A stretch of 22,336 nucleotides of DNA. Origin: a virus. Positions 8,701-14,925 of the stretch are shown here, in pieces (the first letter of the stretch is position 1; each line of letters begins with the position of its first letter). A program made the position numbers and the translations under genes. The notes under the pieces were generated by a model. It searched no databases, had not been told where the DNA came from, and saw nothing but the letters and a program-made list of their open reading frames with translations. The stretch covers positions 1 to 22,336 of the IMG/VR virus record IMGVR_UViG_3300027971_000243, one strand, 5' to 3'.

Positions 8701-8871
8701 TTCGGGAGAAATTCCGGTTGTCTTTGTATGGAAGATGTCACCACCTATGAAGATGTGATCGACCTTATTCTTCTTACAATCTTTAATGAATGCCGTGAAT
8801 ACTTCACGATACTCATCATGCCGAGAAAGAGACCGAATGTGGATGTCGGCCGTATGAGCAATTCGTACCAT
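5713..8871 (-). CDS. SbcD-SbcC (gp47-gp46) fusion: recombination exonuclease and ATPase in one chain
   Basis: A single 1052-residue protein combining both subunits of the Mre11-Rad50 type complex, which resects DNA ends for recombination-dependent replication. N-terminal calcineurin-like nuclease, about 1-330: D9-x-H11, GGD45, GNHD at 80-83, H151 and GDIH at 184-187, the complete metal ligand set. From about 378 the SMC-type ATPase begins: Walker A GPNRTGKSS (410-418), a long coiled coil (about 590-900) broken by a hook with C727 and C734, signature LCSG (961-964), Walker B FIIDEGFGTLD (990-1000, D993/E994) and switch histidine H1026. In T4 and most bacteria the two are separate proteins. All catalytic motifs are intact, so the fusion is probably active. 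The hook spacing is C-x6-C rather than the usual C-x2-C. The start has only a poor ribosome binding site. Confidence 0.95.
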   Translation of the reverse strand: MVRIAHTADIHIRSLSRHDEYREVFTAFIKDCKKNKVDHIFIGGDIFHTKTTGISPEYIDFLTWWLESMAGVAQVHLTLGNHDGNLVNLSRQDAVSPIVSALNNPKVHLYKKSGVYEFHPGFNWCVYSLFDEEGWKDVKPEPGKINIACYHGPVHGAVTESGWELDEAQLKVEFFKDYPYVFLGDIHQTQYLGYRETSGGEKKPWIGFPGTPIQQNYAEELDHGYFLWDINDENDWDVKFKKLPNSKPYVTIQWGGSQKDFLKEVTKYPKQSRFRIKSQMELSQDDVSFLNETLKTTYAATEVTFKSEYRASNETIKTGSTTIAKSDLTSPDVIMGLIQTYCKENGNTDVDWDSMSSQIKKYMSAVASTDDYVKGSKWSLRHLKWDNTFAYGEENEIDFTKLNGIVGIFGPNRTGKSSIVGTMMYSLFNTTDRGSLKNLHVCNIRKPYCYARAIFDHNSKVYITERQTTKSITKKGVTTASTSLNFYRMRDDGEVDDLCDDLRTGTEKAIRNLIGTSEDFSLTALSAQGDINAFIYQGSTRRRATLSRFLGLDIFDKMYDMSSKDLNGFKAQLKNFPDRNWDELQLNHGKTILDLSEKIDELVSSSQDAQNEVSGLRTELASHKGHKPVTVIDVQLHEQKVKSLKTICNDSCSKIDTIKDEIIVLKDKLKIVEEVEASDDIDSLKKKLSAIDSLEKSILELQHLHDKESTLLKIQQKSLKILDEVPCGDDYPTCKFIKDAHQNKDKIVTQNEKASATLKKLNDLNDALSKLEKESLVSKISKLEKATMLSSKLNLEISRKETEIEKIRSNCETLTANLNDAELKLIDLQEALKNDENSEVVSLRSKIETLSRSIKERDDARMMLATQRGRLMSELEKLDAEKESRDKLLRTMKTYEIISGAFSKKGIPLIITRSQLPVINAEISKILHGIVDFSVEMENDDESDASEIYINYGDSRRIIELCSGMEKTIASIALRVALVNVSSMSKSDMFIIDEGFGTLDDAGVESCNRLLTSLKKFFRLILVITHVDGIKDVADHILEITKNEKDSKMVLV

Positions 8872-8878
8872 TGATCAA

Positions 8879-8895
8879 TTAATGTACCACATTAA
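8879..8895 (-). promoter_or_regulatory. Inverted repeat just upstream of the SbcD-SbcC fusion start
   Basis: TTAATGT-GGT-ACATTAA on the minus strand is a perfect 7-bp inverted repeat with a 3-base loop, ending 7 bases before the ATG. The loop holds the only G-rich bases near the start, so folding could affect initiation. The stem is AU-rich and weak, and chance is not excluded. Confidence 0.28.
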
Positions 8896-8916
8896 CGGTT
8901 AGTGTTCAATAAGCTG

Positions 8917-9894
8917 TTAAAACTTAAAACTAGAAGAAACGAATTTATCCAGTTTGGTCAAGAACCTGTCTTCCCAGAATAAAGGTTTGGCCTCAGAAAG
9001 AGCTTTTTCGAACTCAGCCTTGGACATGTTTCCGGGATCTCCCCATGGTCTCACATCCACTACTACGACATCCACGTTGTATTCTTGTAGTTTCTTCACG
9101 ATCCGTGGGGTTTTCTTCTGCCACATGTCACCATCGAGAGCCAAAGCAACAGGCGTTCCATGTAGAAGAATTTTGTTGAATACCTCATGTCGTTCATCAA
9201 GGTCTGACCCCAACAACGCAGTCGAATTCTCTGGACATTTGACCATGTCAAATGGTCCCTCGCAGAGAACCAACCGTTTGTTCCAATCCAAGTTGATCTC
9301 ATTGAAGACCACAGGGTTCTTATCTACATCTGGGTTGTCATACTTTGGCTTCTTGTCTTTGTCCACTGCTCGAGCCACAAAGTAATTTAATTCACCGCTA
9401 GAATCAAAGGACGGCATGATGACCCTTCTCTTCCATCTCTGTTCATCAGAGACTCCAAACTTGAAGTACCAGGCATCACGGTCAGTCAATCCCCTAGAAT
9501 AAACGTACCTCCATGCCGCCTTGACGTCTGGGTCCATCTCATTTGCCAGGGTCAACAATCGAAAATCCTTTGGCAACTCTATCTTCTGGATCTTCTCAAC
9601 ATCTGCGGTTACCAGATCCGACCTGCCACCTTGTCCAGTTAATTCCCGATATGCGTTCAGGTGTTCCTGTGTCCCATATTTCCGTAATAAAGGAGCAAGG
9701 CTCCGGGCCTTCCAACCGCATACCCAACAGTGGCACGCATCATCAGTTGTACGGATGGCCAACTTCTTTTTAGTCGGATCTGTCGGGGCGCAGATAGGAC
9801 ACCTGACATCGAAGTTGAGACCGTTTCCAGAGATTCGACCTCGACCAAAGATCGACTCATAAAACTTCAGCTTATCCGTGAGAGAATGGACCAC
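8917..9894 (-). CDS. DNA primase, DnaG/gp61-type with zinc finger and TOPRIM
   Basis: Makes RNA primers for lagging-strand replication. The N-terminal zinc-binding domain has C32-P-I-C35 and C56-W-V-C59 (with H55 alongside) and recognises template. The catalytic TOPRIM domain has E212 in LVLCEGPFD and D254-G-D256 in LALDGDMW, followed by a VVVVDVRPWGDPGNMS segment (276-291) typical of the third acidic motif region. The length of 325 residues resembles phage gp61-type primases (T4 gp61 is about 342); no helicase domain follows, so it would work with a separate replicative helicase encoded elsewhere. The only start fitting the reading frame is GTG at 9894, without a clear ribosome binding site, so the exact N-terminus is less certain than the identity. 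Confidence 0.93.
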   Translation of the reverse strand: MVHSLTDKLKFYESIFGRGRISGNGLNFDVRCPICAPTDPTKKKLAIRTTDDACHCWVCGWKARSLAPLLRKYGTQEHLNAYRELTGQGGRSDLVTADVEKIQKIELPKDFRLLTLANEMDPDVKAAWRYVYSRGLTDRDAWYFKFGVSDEQRWKRRVIMPSFDSSGELNYFVARAVDKDKKPKYDNPDVDKNPVVFNEINLDWNKRLVLCEGPFDMVKCPENSTALLGSDLDERHEVFNKILLHGTPVALALDGDMWQKKTPRIVKKLQEYNVDVVVVDVRPWGDPGNMSKAEFEKALSEAKPLFWEDRFLTKLDKFVSSSFKF

Positions 9895-9930
9895 GATACA
9901 ACAGTAATCTATTGGTCAGTCATTTTTCAA

Positions 9931-10488
9931 CTAATCTTGGATGCTAGCAGCCCGGGCAATCACATAGGAATCACACATGTCGCGAGAAGCATCAATAGGC
10001 TTACCATTCTTTTTTAGGGGCCATTGGACATGTTTGAGGTCATGTTCTGACATGTATTTAAAGACCTGTTCTTTTCCACTTATGCCGGCTATTGACGTCC
10101 GCTGCATCTTAATTCCACAGAGTTTTCTCGCGTGAGATGAAGAGATGTACTCAGGATCAACCTTGAATATCTCCCTTGAGATGTACGACACGATGCCGTT
10201 GAACCTCATGAGGGTAGTGATTGTCGCAGCAGAAGACATCCCTGCACGAAACCCCATGAGTGGCTCTTCTAGTGCCACGCGATATTCACCAGGAAACTTT
10301 TTGAATAACTCAGAGAGTTCGACGGCAGTAAGATCAGCTTTTTCCCACAACGTCTTACATTTCTTGAATTCGATTCTGTCTAGGTGAAGAATGTGTGATC
10401 CCTTATCATCAGGTTGAATGTCAGGATTGATGATGCAGACACCCGTCACCGACGTTGAAACATCCAATCCCAGAATTAATGATGACAC
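9931..10488 (-). CDS. RuvC-like Holliday junction resolvase
   Basis: RNase H-fold junction resolvase: it opens with LILGLDVSTSVTG (residues 4-16), the RuvC first strand with catalytic D9. E74 in VALEEP is the second acid, and D170-x-x-D173 in DASRDMCDSYVIA gives the terminal pair with the same three-residue spacing as E. coli RuvC (D138/D141). The length of 185 residues fits the family. It would resolve or debranch recombination intermediates before packaging, the role T4 gives to the unrelated endonuclease VII (gp49). It starts with GTG; an in-frame stop lies 15 bases upstream of it, so no longer protein is possible. It sits between the gp4-like nuclease and the primase, within the DNA-processing block. 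Confidence 0.92.
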   Translation of the reverse strand: MSSLILGLDVSTSVTGVCIINPDIQPDDKGSHILHLDRIEFKKCKTLWEKADLTAVELSELFKKFPGEYRVALEEPLMGFRAGMSSAATITTLMRFNGIVSYISREIFKVDPEYISSSHARKLCGIKMQRTSIAGISGKEQVFKYMSEHDLKHVQWPLKKNGKPIDASRDMCDSYVIARAASIQD

Positions 10489-10528
10489 ACATTTATTGTT
10501 AACTCAGGATGCCTTTAGTAAAATCTTG

Positions 10529-10936
10529 TTAAAGTAGACCCATATCTTTTAATTCTATTTCCGTAAGCACTTTGTAGGTCAACCCATGGGTCGTGCACCA
10601 TTCTTTTGCAGCCCTTACCTTCTTAATTACCGTAGGTTGATTTAACTTACGAGACGGTTTGATCTCTATCACAACCTTAGTTCCATCCTTGTACTCAACT
10701 TGGAAGTCTGGATAGTACTTGCGGACCTTTTTTGTCTTCTGATTAGAAATGTATTCTATAATGAGCTTTTCATAAGACCACGAAACAACATCAGGATTTT
10801 CATCCAAGTGTACCATGTACTTTTGTTCCCATCCTGAACGGTATTTACATTCACCTGCAATCGGAGAAGAGTAGGTACCCCTGTGATAATGACCCTTACG
10901 TTTTCTCTTCCGTTTATGAGGTTTCTTTGGAGGCAT
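10529..10936 (-). CDS. Head-completion nuclease, T4 gp4-like (TnsA-type PD-(D/E)XK fold)
   Basis: 135 residues. After a very basic N-terminus (KKPHKRKRKRK, 4-14) comes GTY at 20-22 and KYRSGWE at 31-37, then D77 in YYPDF and E91-I-K93 in VIEIKP. This is the E...D...ExK set of the TnsA-like endonuclease fold. The order of motifs, the YRS-W-E start, the NP-x-V/I-x-x-W segment after it and the final Y-K-V-L-T-E segment (125-130) match T4 gp4 as I recall it; gp4 is needed to complete filled heads before tail joining. The ATG follows the stop of the 835-residue structural gene by one base. The same nuclease module occurs in the endonuclease gene 3 kb upstream. A mobile-element nuclease is the alternative, but the small size favours gp4. 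Confidence 0.85.
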   Translation of the reverse strand: MPPKKPHKRKRKRKGHYHRGTYSSPIAGECKYRSGWEQKYMVHLDENPDVVSWSYEKLIIEYISNQKTKKVRKYYPDFQVEYKDGTKVVIEIKPSRKLNQPTVIKKVRAAKEWCTTHGLTYKVLTEIELKDMGLL

Positions 10937-10937
10937 A

Positions 10938-13445
10938 TTAAAAATCGTACTTAACTTTGAACAGCAACTTTTCTGAATGCTTTTTCATAATTGGTTGAGC
11001 AAGTTGAGTTTTCATTACAACGTTAAGATTGTCATCATGAAAATTTATTCCTGACACATATACGTAATCCATGTCAGTTTCATTCGGTTTTAATGATGAA
11101 GGTAACGATTTAAAAGATGGATTTGATGAAGAATTAAGATGATTTGCGGGTGCAACAGATTCTAATCGTAGGACATGAATGTTCTGCTCACCCTTAAAAG
11201 ACATTTCATATTGATGTTTACCAAAGAAATAAAGATGAGGACTTTTAATCGCAATTATTCCTTCGTTGTAGAATATTGTTCCGACTGAATTCCACGTTGA
11301 TGCTTTTGTGTCTGAATCTGCTCGATGAAGTGTTCCATTTCCATCATCTTTAATTGTAATTCCAACAGCCCCGCCGCTGCCGGACATCATAGAGTCCGAT
11401 ATGATAAAACTACCAGGCAAAATTCTAAGACCGTAATACAGGTTGCTAATGTCAAAGAAAACGACTTGGTTTGAAGATGAATCTTGCGTCCTTTGAAAAA
11501 TAGCTAAAGGCGCTTTCTCTTGTAACCCTTGGTTAAAATTTCCGCTTTCAATCGATTTATTAATAGATCTTTGATAATTTGTAAATGAAGGACCGGCAGC
11601 TGCAGAAGGTTCCTCTGGGGTGAATCCTACTAATTCATTTGCAAACAAATTTGCATCTTCTATAGACTTTCCAGAATTAGAAGTTCCTTCAAAAGAAGTC
11701 TTAAATAGCATAGATGACGTTGACAACATATTATTAAGATCGATAAATCCGATTGTACGATTATTCAAGTCATCGACGTAGAGATTTTGTAACGGTTCAT
11801 AATTCAAAAGATCATAATTTGGATAAAAGTTTCCATCGTCACAAGGAAGTATCATTAGATTTCTTTTTCTTATGAAGCTTTGATCATATAAAAAGTCGTT
11901 TGCAGATCTTACTGTTGTGGTTGTATCTAATGCAACACCGGTCAGATGATGTTGCCTAGGATTATGACCAGAAGAAAAATCTTTTAAAAAGTTTTCAGAG
12001 TTAATGTAATGACCACCAACTCCAAAAGATAAAGCAACGTTAAAAGGATCAGAAGTTGTACCGTCTACTTCTAGAAATGGAGTTTGTAATATTCCTCCAT
12101 GATCTCCAACAAATCGCCTAATTGAAGAAGACTCTACAAAAAATGGAGGAACATAAAAGCAAACGCCTGAATCATAACCAACGTTTGATAATCCAGTTGA
12201 ACTTGAAGCTGCGATATCAGCGTCGGTCACATAAAATTGTTTGATAGAAATATCATGTAATTCTGCTTTAAGAGGGTGATTAAATTGATAACGATCAGGT
12301 GCGTCTATTGACGTCGCTGGTTTTAACGTAATCAATCCATCTCTTTTTGCAGGATCTGCAGCAAAAAAACTTTTTAATTCATTGTTTCCTGAGTTTGTAC
12401 CTTCATAATAATTTCCCAAGCACATAACATCAGGATTTGTTGGAGTCATCCCATTATCAGGATACACTTTTGGTGCAACTGTTCCAGAAAATATAGAAAA
12501 TGTCCCTTTGTCAGCTCCGTCAATATTAAATGATCCAGTTCCTTGATTAATCAAGTTAGTGCCCCAACGGACGACTACATGATGCCAATGGTTCCATTTT
12601 AAAGAATTGTCTTCAGATAAAAAAACCAAATTTTTAGGATAAGAACCAAATGAAGCAACAGAAGGTGCTATATCTGAGCTATGACTTAATTGAAGCTGCA
12701 AGCGAAAGGCGTTTGGAAATCCATTTTCATCTTTTGATGATCCTGTTACTAAAGACAATGCGTAACTGGAAGATAGGTGAAATATCGTTGCAGCTTTAAA
12801 ATGACCAGTAGAATCTAAGTTTTTATATCTTGGGTTTATATAAAAATCAAAACTAAATGCTCCGCTAAGTGCATATCTTCCAAATGAATATCCTTCATGA
12901 AGAATTCCATTATCATCATTTGGATAAAGCAAAACTGAAGAAGTAGGAACAGTAGAAGAAGAAAAGAAATTTAAACAATGATAATTTGAATATGCCCAAT
13001 GTGCTGAAGGATAGGATGCGCGATAATAATCAGATAAATTTTCTTTAACAACAAGCTTCCTTAAGGTATTTGACGTGAAATTAAAAGAAGGCGTAAACCT
13101 GATCACATCTAAAGCTTTTTGTTTTTTCGCAGAAATACCTTGATCATTCGCAGCTTTCAAATAAGCGTTTAATTGATTAAAGATGTTAAAAGTTGTTTGA
13201 GAATTATTGTTTTTACTCTTGGCTATAGCTTTTATGTTCTCTAATGTAGAAGTTAAATCAGAATCGTCGTGTGTCGATTCTATAAATGAAGATAACGGTG
13301 CAACTTCTTTTTCTATATCAGATCTTCTAGCAAAAACAAAGACTGATCCTGTTACGCCGCTGGAACTAGAAGAATAATGTCTTGACGGATTTGTCGCGAT
13401 TGTTACACTTTGAAAATCAGTCTGATTGACCTTAAATATAGACAT
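10938..13445 (-). CDS. Large virion structural protein with LamG/concanavalin-like domain
   Basis: 835 residues, Ser/Asn/Phe-rich, no membrane segment or signal peptide. Residues about 190-410 look like a LamG/concanavalin-A-type beta sandwich: the ALSGAFSFDFYINP strand (192-205), WNHWHHVVVRW (284-294) and a GSFNIDG-x-x-x-GTFS turn (304-317). This fold usually binds carbohydrate or packs as a structural beta sandwich. The C-terminal 175 residues (about 660-835: YYGLRILPGSFIISD, VGTIFYNEGIIAI, SSNPSF, LLFKVKYDF) match the end of the 412-residue protein upstream. I infer a baseplate, tail-fibre or other outer virion protein that contacts the host surface. The ATG has TTGGGA shortly upstream. 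It could instead be a decoration protein. Confidence 0.85.
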   Translation of the reverse strand: MSIFKVNQTDFQSVTIATNPSRHYSSSSSGVTGSVFVFARRSDIEKEVAPLSSFIESTHDDSDLTSTLENIKAIAKSKNNNSQTTFNIFNQLNAYLKAANDQGISAKKQKALDVIRFTPSFNFTSNTLRKLVVKENLSDYYRASYPSAHWAYSNYHCLNFFSSSTVPTSSVLLYPNDDNGILHEGYSFGRYALSGAFSFDFYINPRYKNLDSTGHFKAATIFHLSSSYALSLVTGSSKDENGFPNAFRLQLQLSHSSDIAPSVASFGSYPKNLVFLSEDNSLKWNHWHHVVVRWGTNLINQGTGSFNIDGADKGTFSIFSGTVAPKVYPDNGMTPTNPDVMCLGNYYEGTNSGNNELKSFFAADPAKRDGLITLKPATSIDAPDRYQFNHPLKAELHDISIKQFYVTDADIAASSSTGLSNVGYDSGVCFYVPPFFVESSSIRRFVGDHGGILQTPFLEVDGTTSDPFNVALSFGVGGHYINSENFLKDFSSGHNPRQHHLTGVALDTTTTVRSANDFLYDQSFIRKRNLMILPCDDGNFYPNYDLLNYEPLQNLYVDDLNNRTIGFIDLNNMLSTSSMLFKTSFEGTSNSGKSIEDANLFANELVGFTPEEPSAAAGPSFTNYQRSINKSIESGNFNQGLQEKAPLAIFQRTQDSSSNQVVFFDISNLYYGLRILPGSFIISDSMMSGSGGAVGITIKDDGNGTLHRADSDTKASTWNSVGTIFYNEGIIAIKSPHLYFFGKHQYEMSFKGEQNIHVLRLESVAPANHLNSSSNPSFKSLPSSLKPNETDMDYVYVSGINFHDDNLNVVMKTQLAQPIMKKHSEKLLFKVKYDF

Positions 13446-13488
13446 TTAATTCCCAAGTAATTATACATCACTAAAAAGACAATGACAT

Positions 13489-13818
13489 CTAAACTGCTTC
13501 TGAAAACACTAAAGGTAATTCTTCAACAATTCCAATTAATCTTGGAGATAAAACCTTAATAAAGTTTTCAACAAATTCGTCTTGAACCATTCCCGAATCT
13601 TCCATACATGAATGAAGAAGCTCATGTAGTAATAGCTCTTTTTTGTGATCGCTTTGTAGTCTATCTCTAACTAAAATTAGTTGATCATCATAATCAATAA
13701 AACTTTTTATTTCTGGGTCTTGTACGCCTTTTTGCGAAAGAACTAAATCAAAAGTAGCATCATCTACTGATGCTATCGAATAAACTCTATTTCCCACTTT
13801 TATAGCGCTCGATTTCAT
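13489..13818 (-). CDS. Small HExxH zinc metallopeptidase-like protein, 109 aa
   Basis: The helix LLLHELLHSCMEDSG carries H65-E-L-L-H69, the zinc-binding and catalytic motif of gluzincin-type metallopeptidases. D81, E82 and E85 in the following QDEFVENF helix are third-ligand candidates. The N-terminal 55 residues form an IKVGNRVYSIASVDD-type beta region, as in other minimal phage HExxH proteins. Substrate is unknown: a virion assembly protein, host repressor or nothing at all are possible. The first 32 bases of the gene overlap the end of the upstream endonuclease gene, and its AGGAG ribosome binding site lies inside that gene, 12 bases before the ATG. It is followed by the LamG-like structural gene after 43 bases. 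Confidence 0.8.
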   Translation of the reverse strand: MKSSAIKVGNRVYSIASVDDATFDLVLSQKGVQDPEIKSFIDYDDQLILVRDRLQSDHKKELLLHELLHSCMEDSGMVQDEFVENFIKVLSPRLIGIVEELPLVFSEAV

Positions 13819-14902
13819 TTTTAAAATTTTCTCCTAGATCTTTTATCATTAATTTAATTTCTTTATCACCCAAAAGTTCATAACTTATTCCAAAAGAATT
13901 TAAGGCTTCTTTTACTAGATTCAACTTTTCTTTCACTGATTCTAATTGTTGAATTTGTGTTGGCTTAATTTCAAATATCTTAACAGCGCCATTAACATAC
14001 TCTACTTTGAAATCTGGTATTGCTCTTCTACCATCTTTTAATCTAACGATCTCTGGCTCATATTGATATGATACTACTTCTTCGCAATCATCCCACCACA
14101 TCATTGCAGCAAGTTCCCAAGAAGACTTAAATTTAACAGAAGATGATTTTTTACAATCATACGTTCCGTTTAAATGTCCTGTTTTGTATCCAGAAACTCC
14201 GCTTATAACTCTTTCAATTGCTGCTTTTGAATATTTTTCTCTTTGTTCTTGCGTCATTAAATCTTTTGTTTTTCCGAACATCGGATTTTTTTTTCCATAA
14301 TTGGAACGCATTCCTGACTCAAATTGTCTTTTTTGAATTTTTGAAATTTTTCTTCCTGCGTTTAAAAGCCTCTCGTCTGTCTTAGTTGTAAGACCATTAT
14401 TCCAAGCTTTCTTACCACACATCCCATTTTCTTTACCATACATAGGGTTTCTAGACCCTGAAAAAGCACAGTTTTTTGAGCAGAATCTAACGTGCCTTTT
14501 TATAAAATCTTTTTGAAATTCTTTTCCACAACCTTCGCAGATTTTTGATATTATCTTAGAATCTCTTTCGTATTTATGATGATAAAAGCAATCAGAAGAG
14601 CAGTACTTCGCTTTTTTTTCATAAGACTTAGTTGCTTCAAAAGCTTTACTGCAATTTAGGCATTGCTTTGTAATGCTACTCGTTAAAGATTTTGAAATTG
14701 AAATTTTCATGCAATCTTGGTTGCATGTCTTTTTTTCTCTAAATCTGTAAGGAACAACAAATTGTTTGTTACAAACAACACAGATATTCGTTACTATTTT
14801 CTTTCTAGACAAGAAATAACATTCCTTACAACAAAACGTTTTTTTCTTTACTGAAAGAAAATCAATTTTGCAATTCTTACAATTATAGCTTGATTGTTTC
14901 AT
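13787..14902 (-). CDS. Putative free-standing homing endonuclease: four zinc fingers, NUMOD3 motifs, PD-(D/E)XK nuclease
   Basis: A modular 371-residue protein. Residues 1-146 hold four treble-clef-like cysteine fingers, numbered from the in-frame TTG one codon upstream: C9/C12-C26/C29, C42/C45-C61/C65, C82/C85-C102/C106 and C123/C126-C142/C146. Then come NUMOD3-like DNA-binding motifs, RNPMYGKENGM (152-162) and KNPMFGK (206-212), typical of phage homing endonucleases. The C-terminus (247-315) is a TnsA-like nuclease: GTY, KFKSSWE264, PD298F, E312-I-K314. I find no HNH or GIY-YIG motif. It sits between two structural genes and overlaps the downstream HExxH gene by 32 bases. The start (ATG 14902) has no ribosome binding site and lies inside a 12-bp hairpin. 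Mobility and target are inferred. A non-mobile regulatory nuclease is the alternative. Confidence 0.85.
   Translation of the reverse strand: MKQSSYNCKNCKIDFLSVKKKTFCCKECYFLSRKKIVTNICVVCNKQFVVPYRFREKKTCNQDCMKISISKSLTSSITKQCLNCSKAFEATKSYEKKAKYCSSDCFYHHKYERDSKIISKICEGCGKEFQKDFIKRHVRFCSKNCAFSGSRNPMYGKENGMCGKKAWNNGLTTKTDERLLNAGRKISKIQKRQFESGMRSNYGKKNPMFGKTKDLMTQEQREKYSKAAIERVISGVSGYKTGHLNGTYDCKKSSSVKFKSSWELAAMMWWDDCEEVVSYQYEPEIVRLKDGRRAIPDFKVEYVNGAVKIFEIKPTQIQQLESVKEKLNLVKEALNSFGISYELLGDKEIKLMIKDLGENFKNEIERYKSGK
13831..13835 (-). promoter_or_regulatory. AGGAG ribosome binding site of the HExxH gene, inside the endonuclease coding region
   Basis: AGGAG on the minus strand, 12 bases before the ATG at 13818, separated by an A/T-only spacer. 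The spacing is long. The site is buried in the last codons of the upstream endonuclease gene, so translation of that gene may compete with or assist initiation here. Confidence 0.55.
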
Positions 14903-14912
14903 CAAGCTATAA
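14883..14912 (-). promoter_or_regulatory. Perfect 12-bp inverted repeat covering the endonuclease start codon
   Basis: On the minus strand TTATAGCTTGAT, a six-base loop GAAACA and ATCAAGCTATAA form a perfect 12-bp stem. The A and U of the start codon (14902-14901) are the last paired bases of the 5' arm, and its G is the first loop base. The only other nearby in-frame start, TTG at 14905, is also paired. No U-run follows on either strand, so this does not look like an intrinsic terminator. The hairpin begins 13 bases after the stop codon of the upstream 412-residue gene. It most likely limits translation of the endonuclease. Confidence 0.7.
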
Positions 14913-14925
14913 CTATAACGTGATA

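Noticed and set aside
14883-14912. Reading the 12-bp inverted repeat as an intrinsic terminator
   Set aside because: No U-run follows the stem on either strand, and the stem overlaps the first codons of the downstream gene. Translation control fits better.
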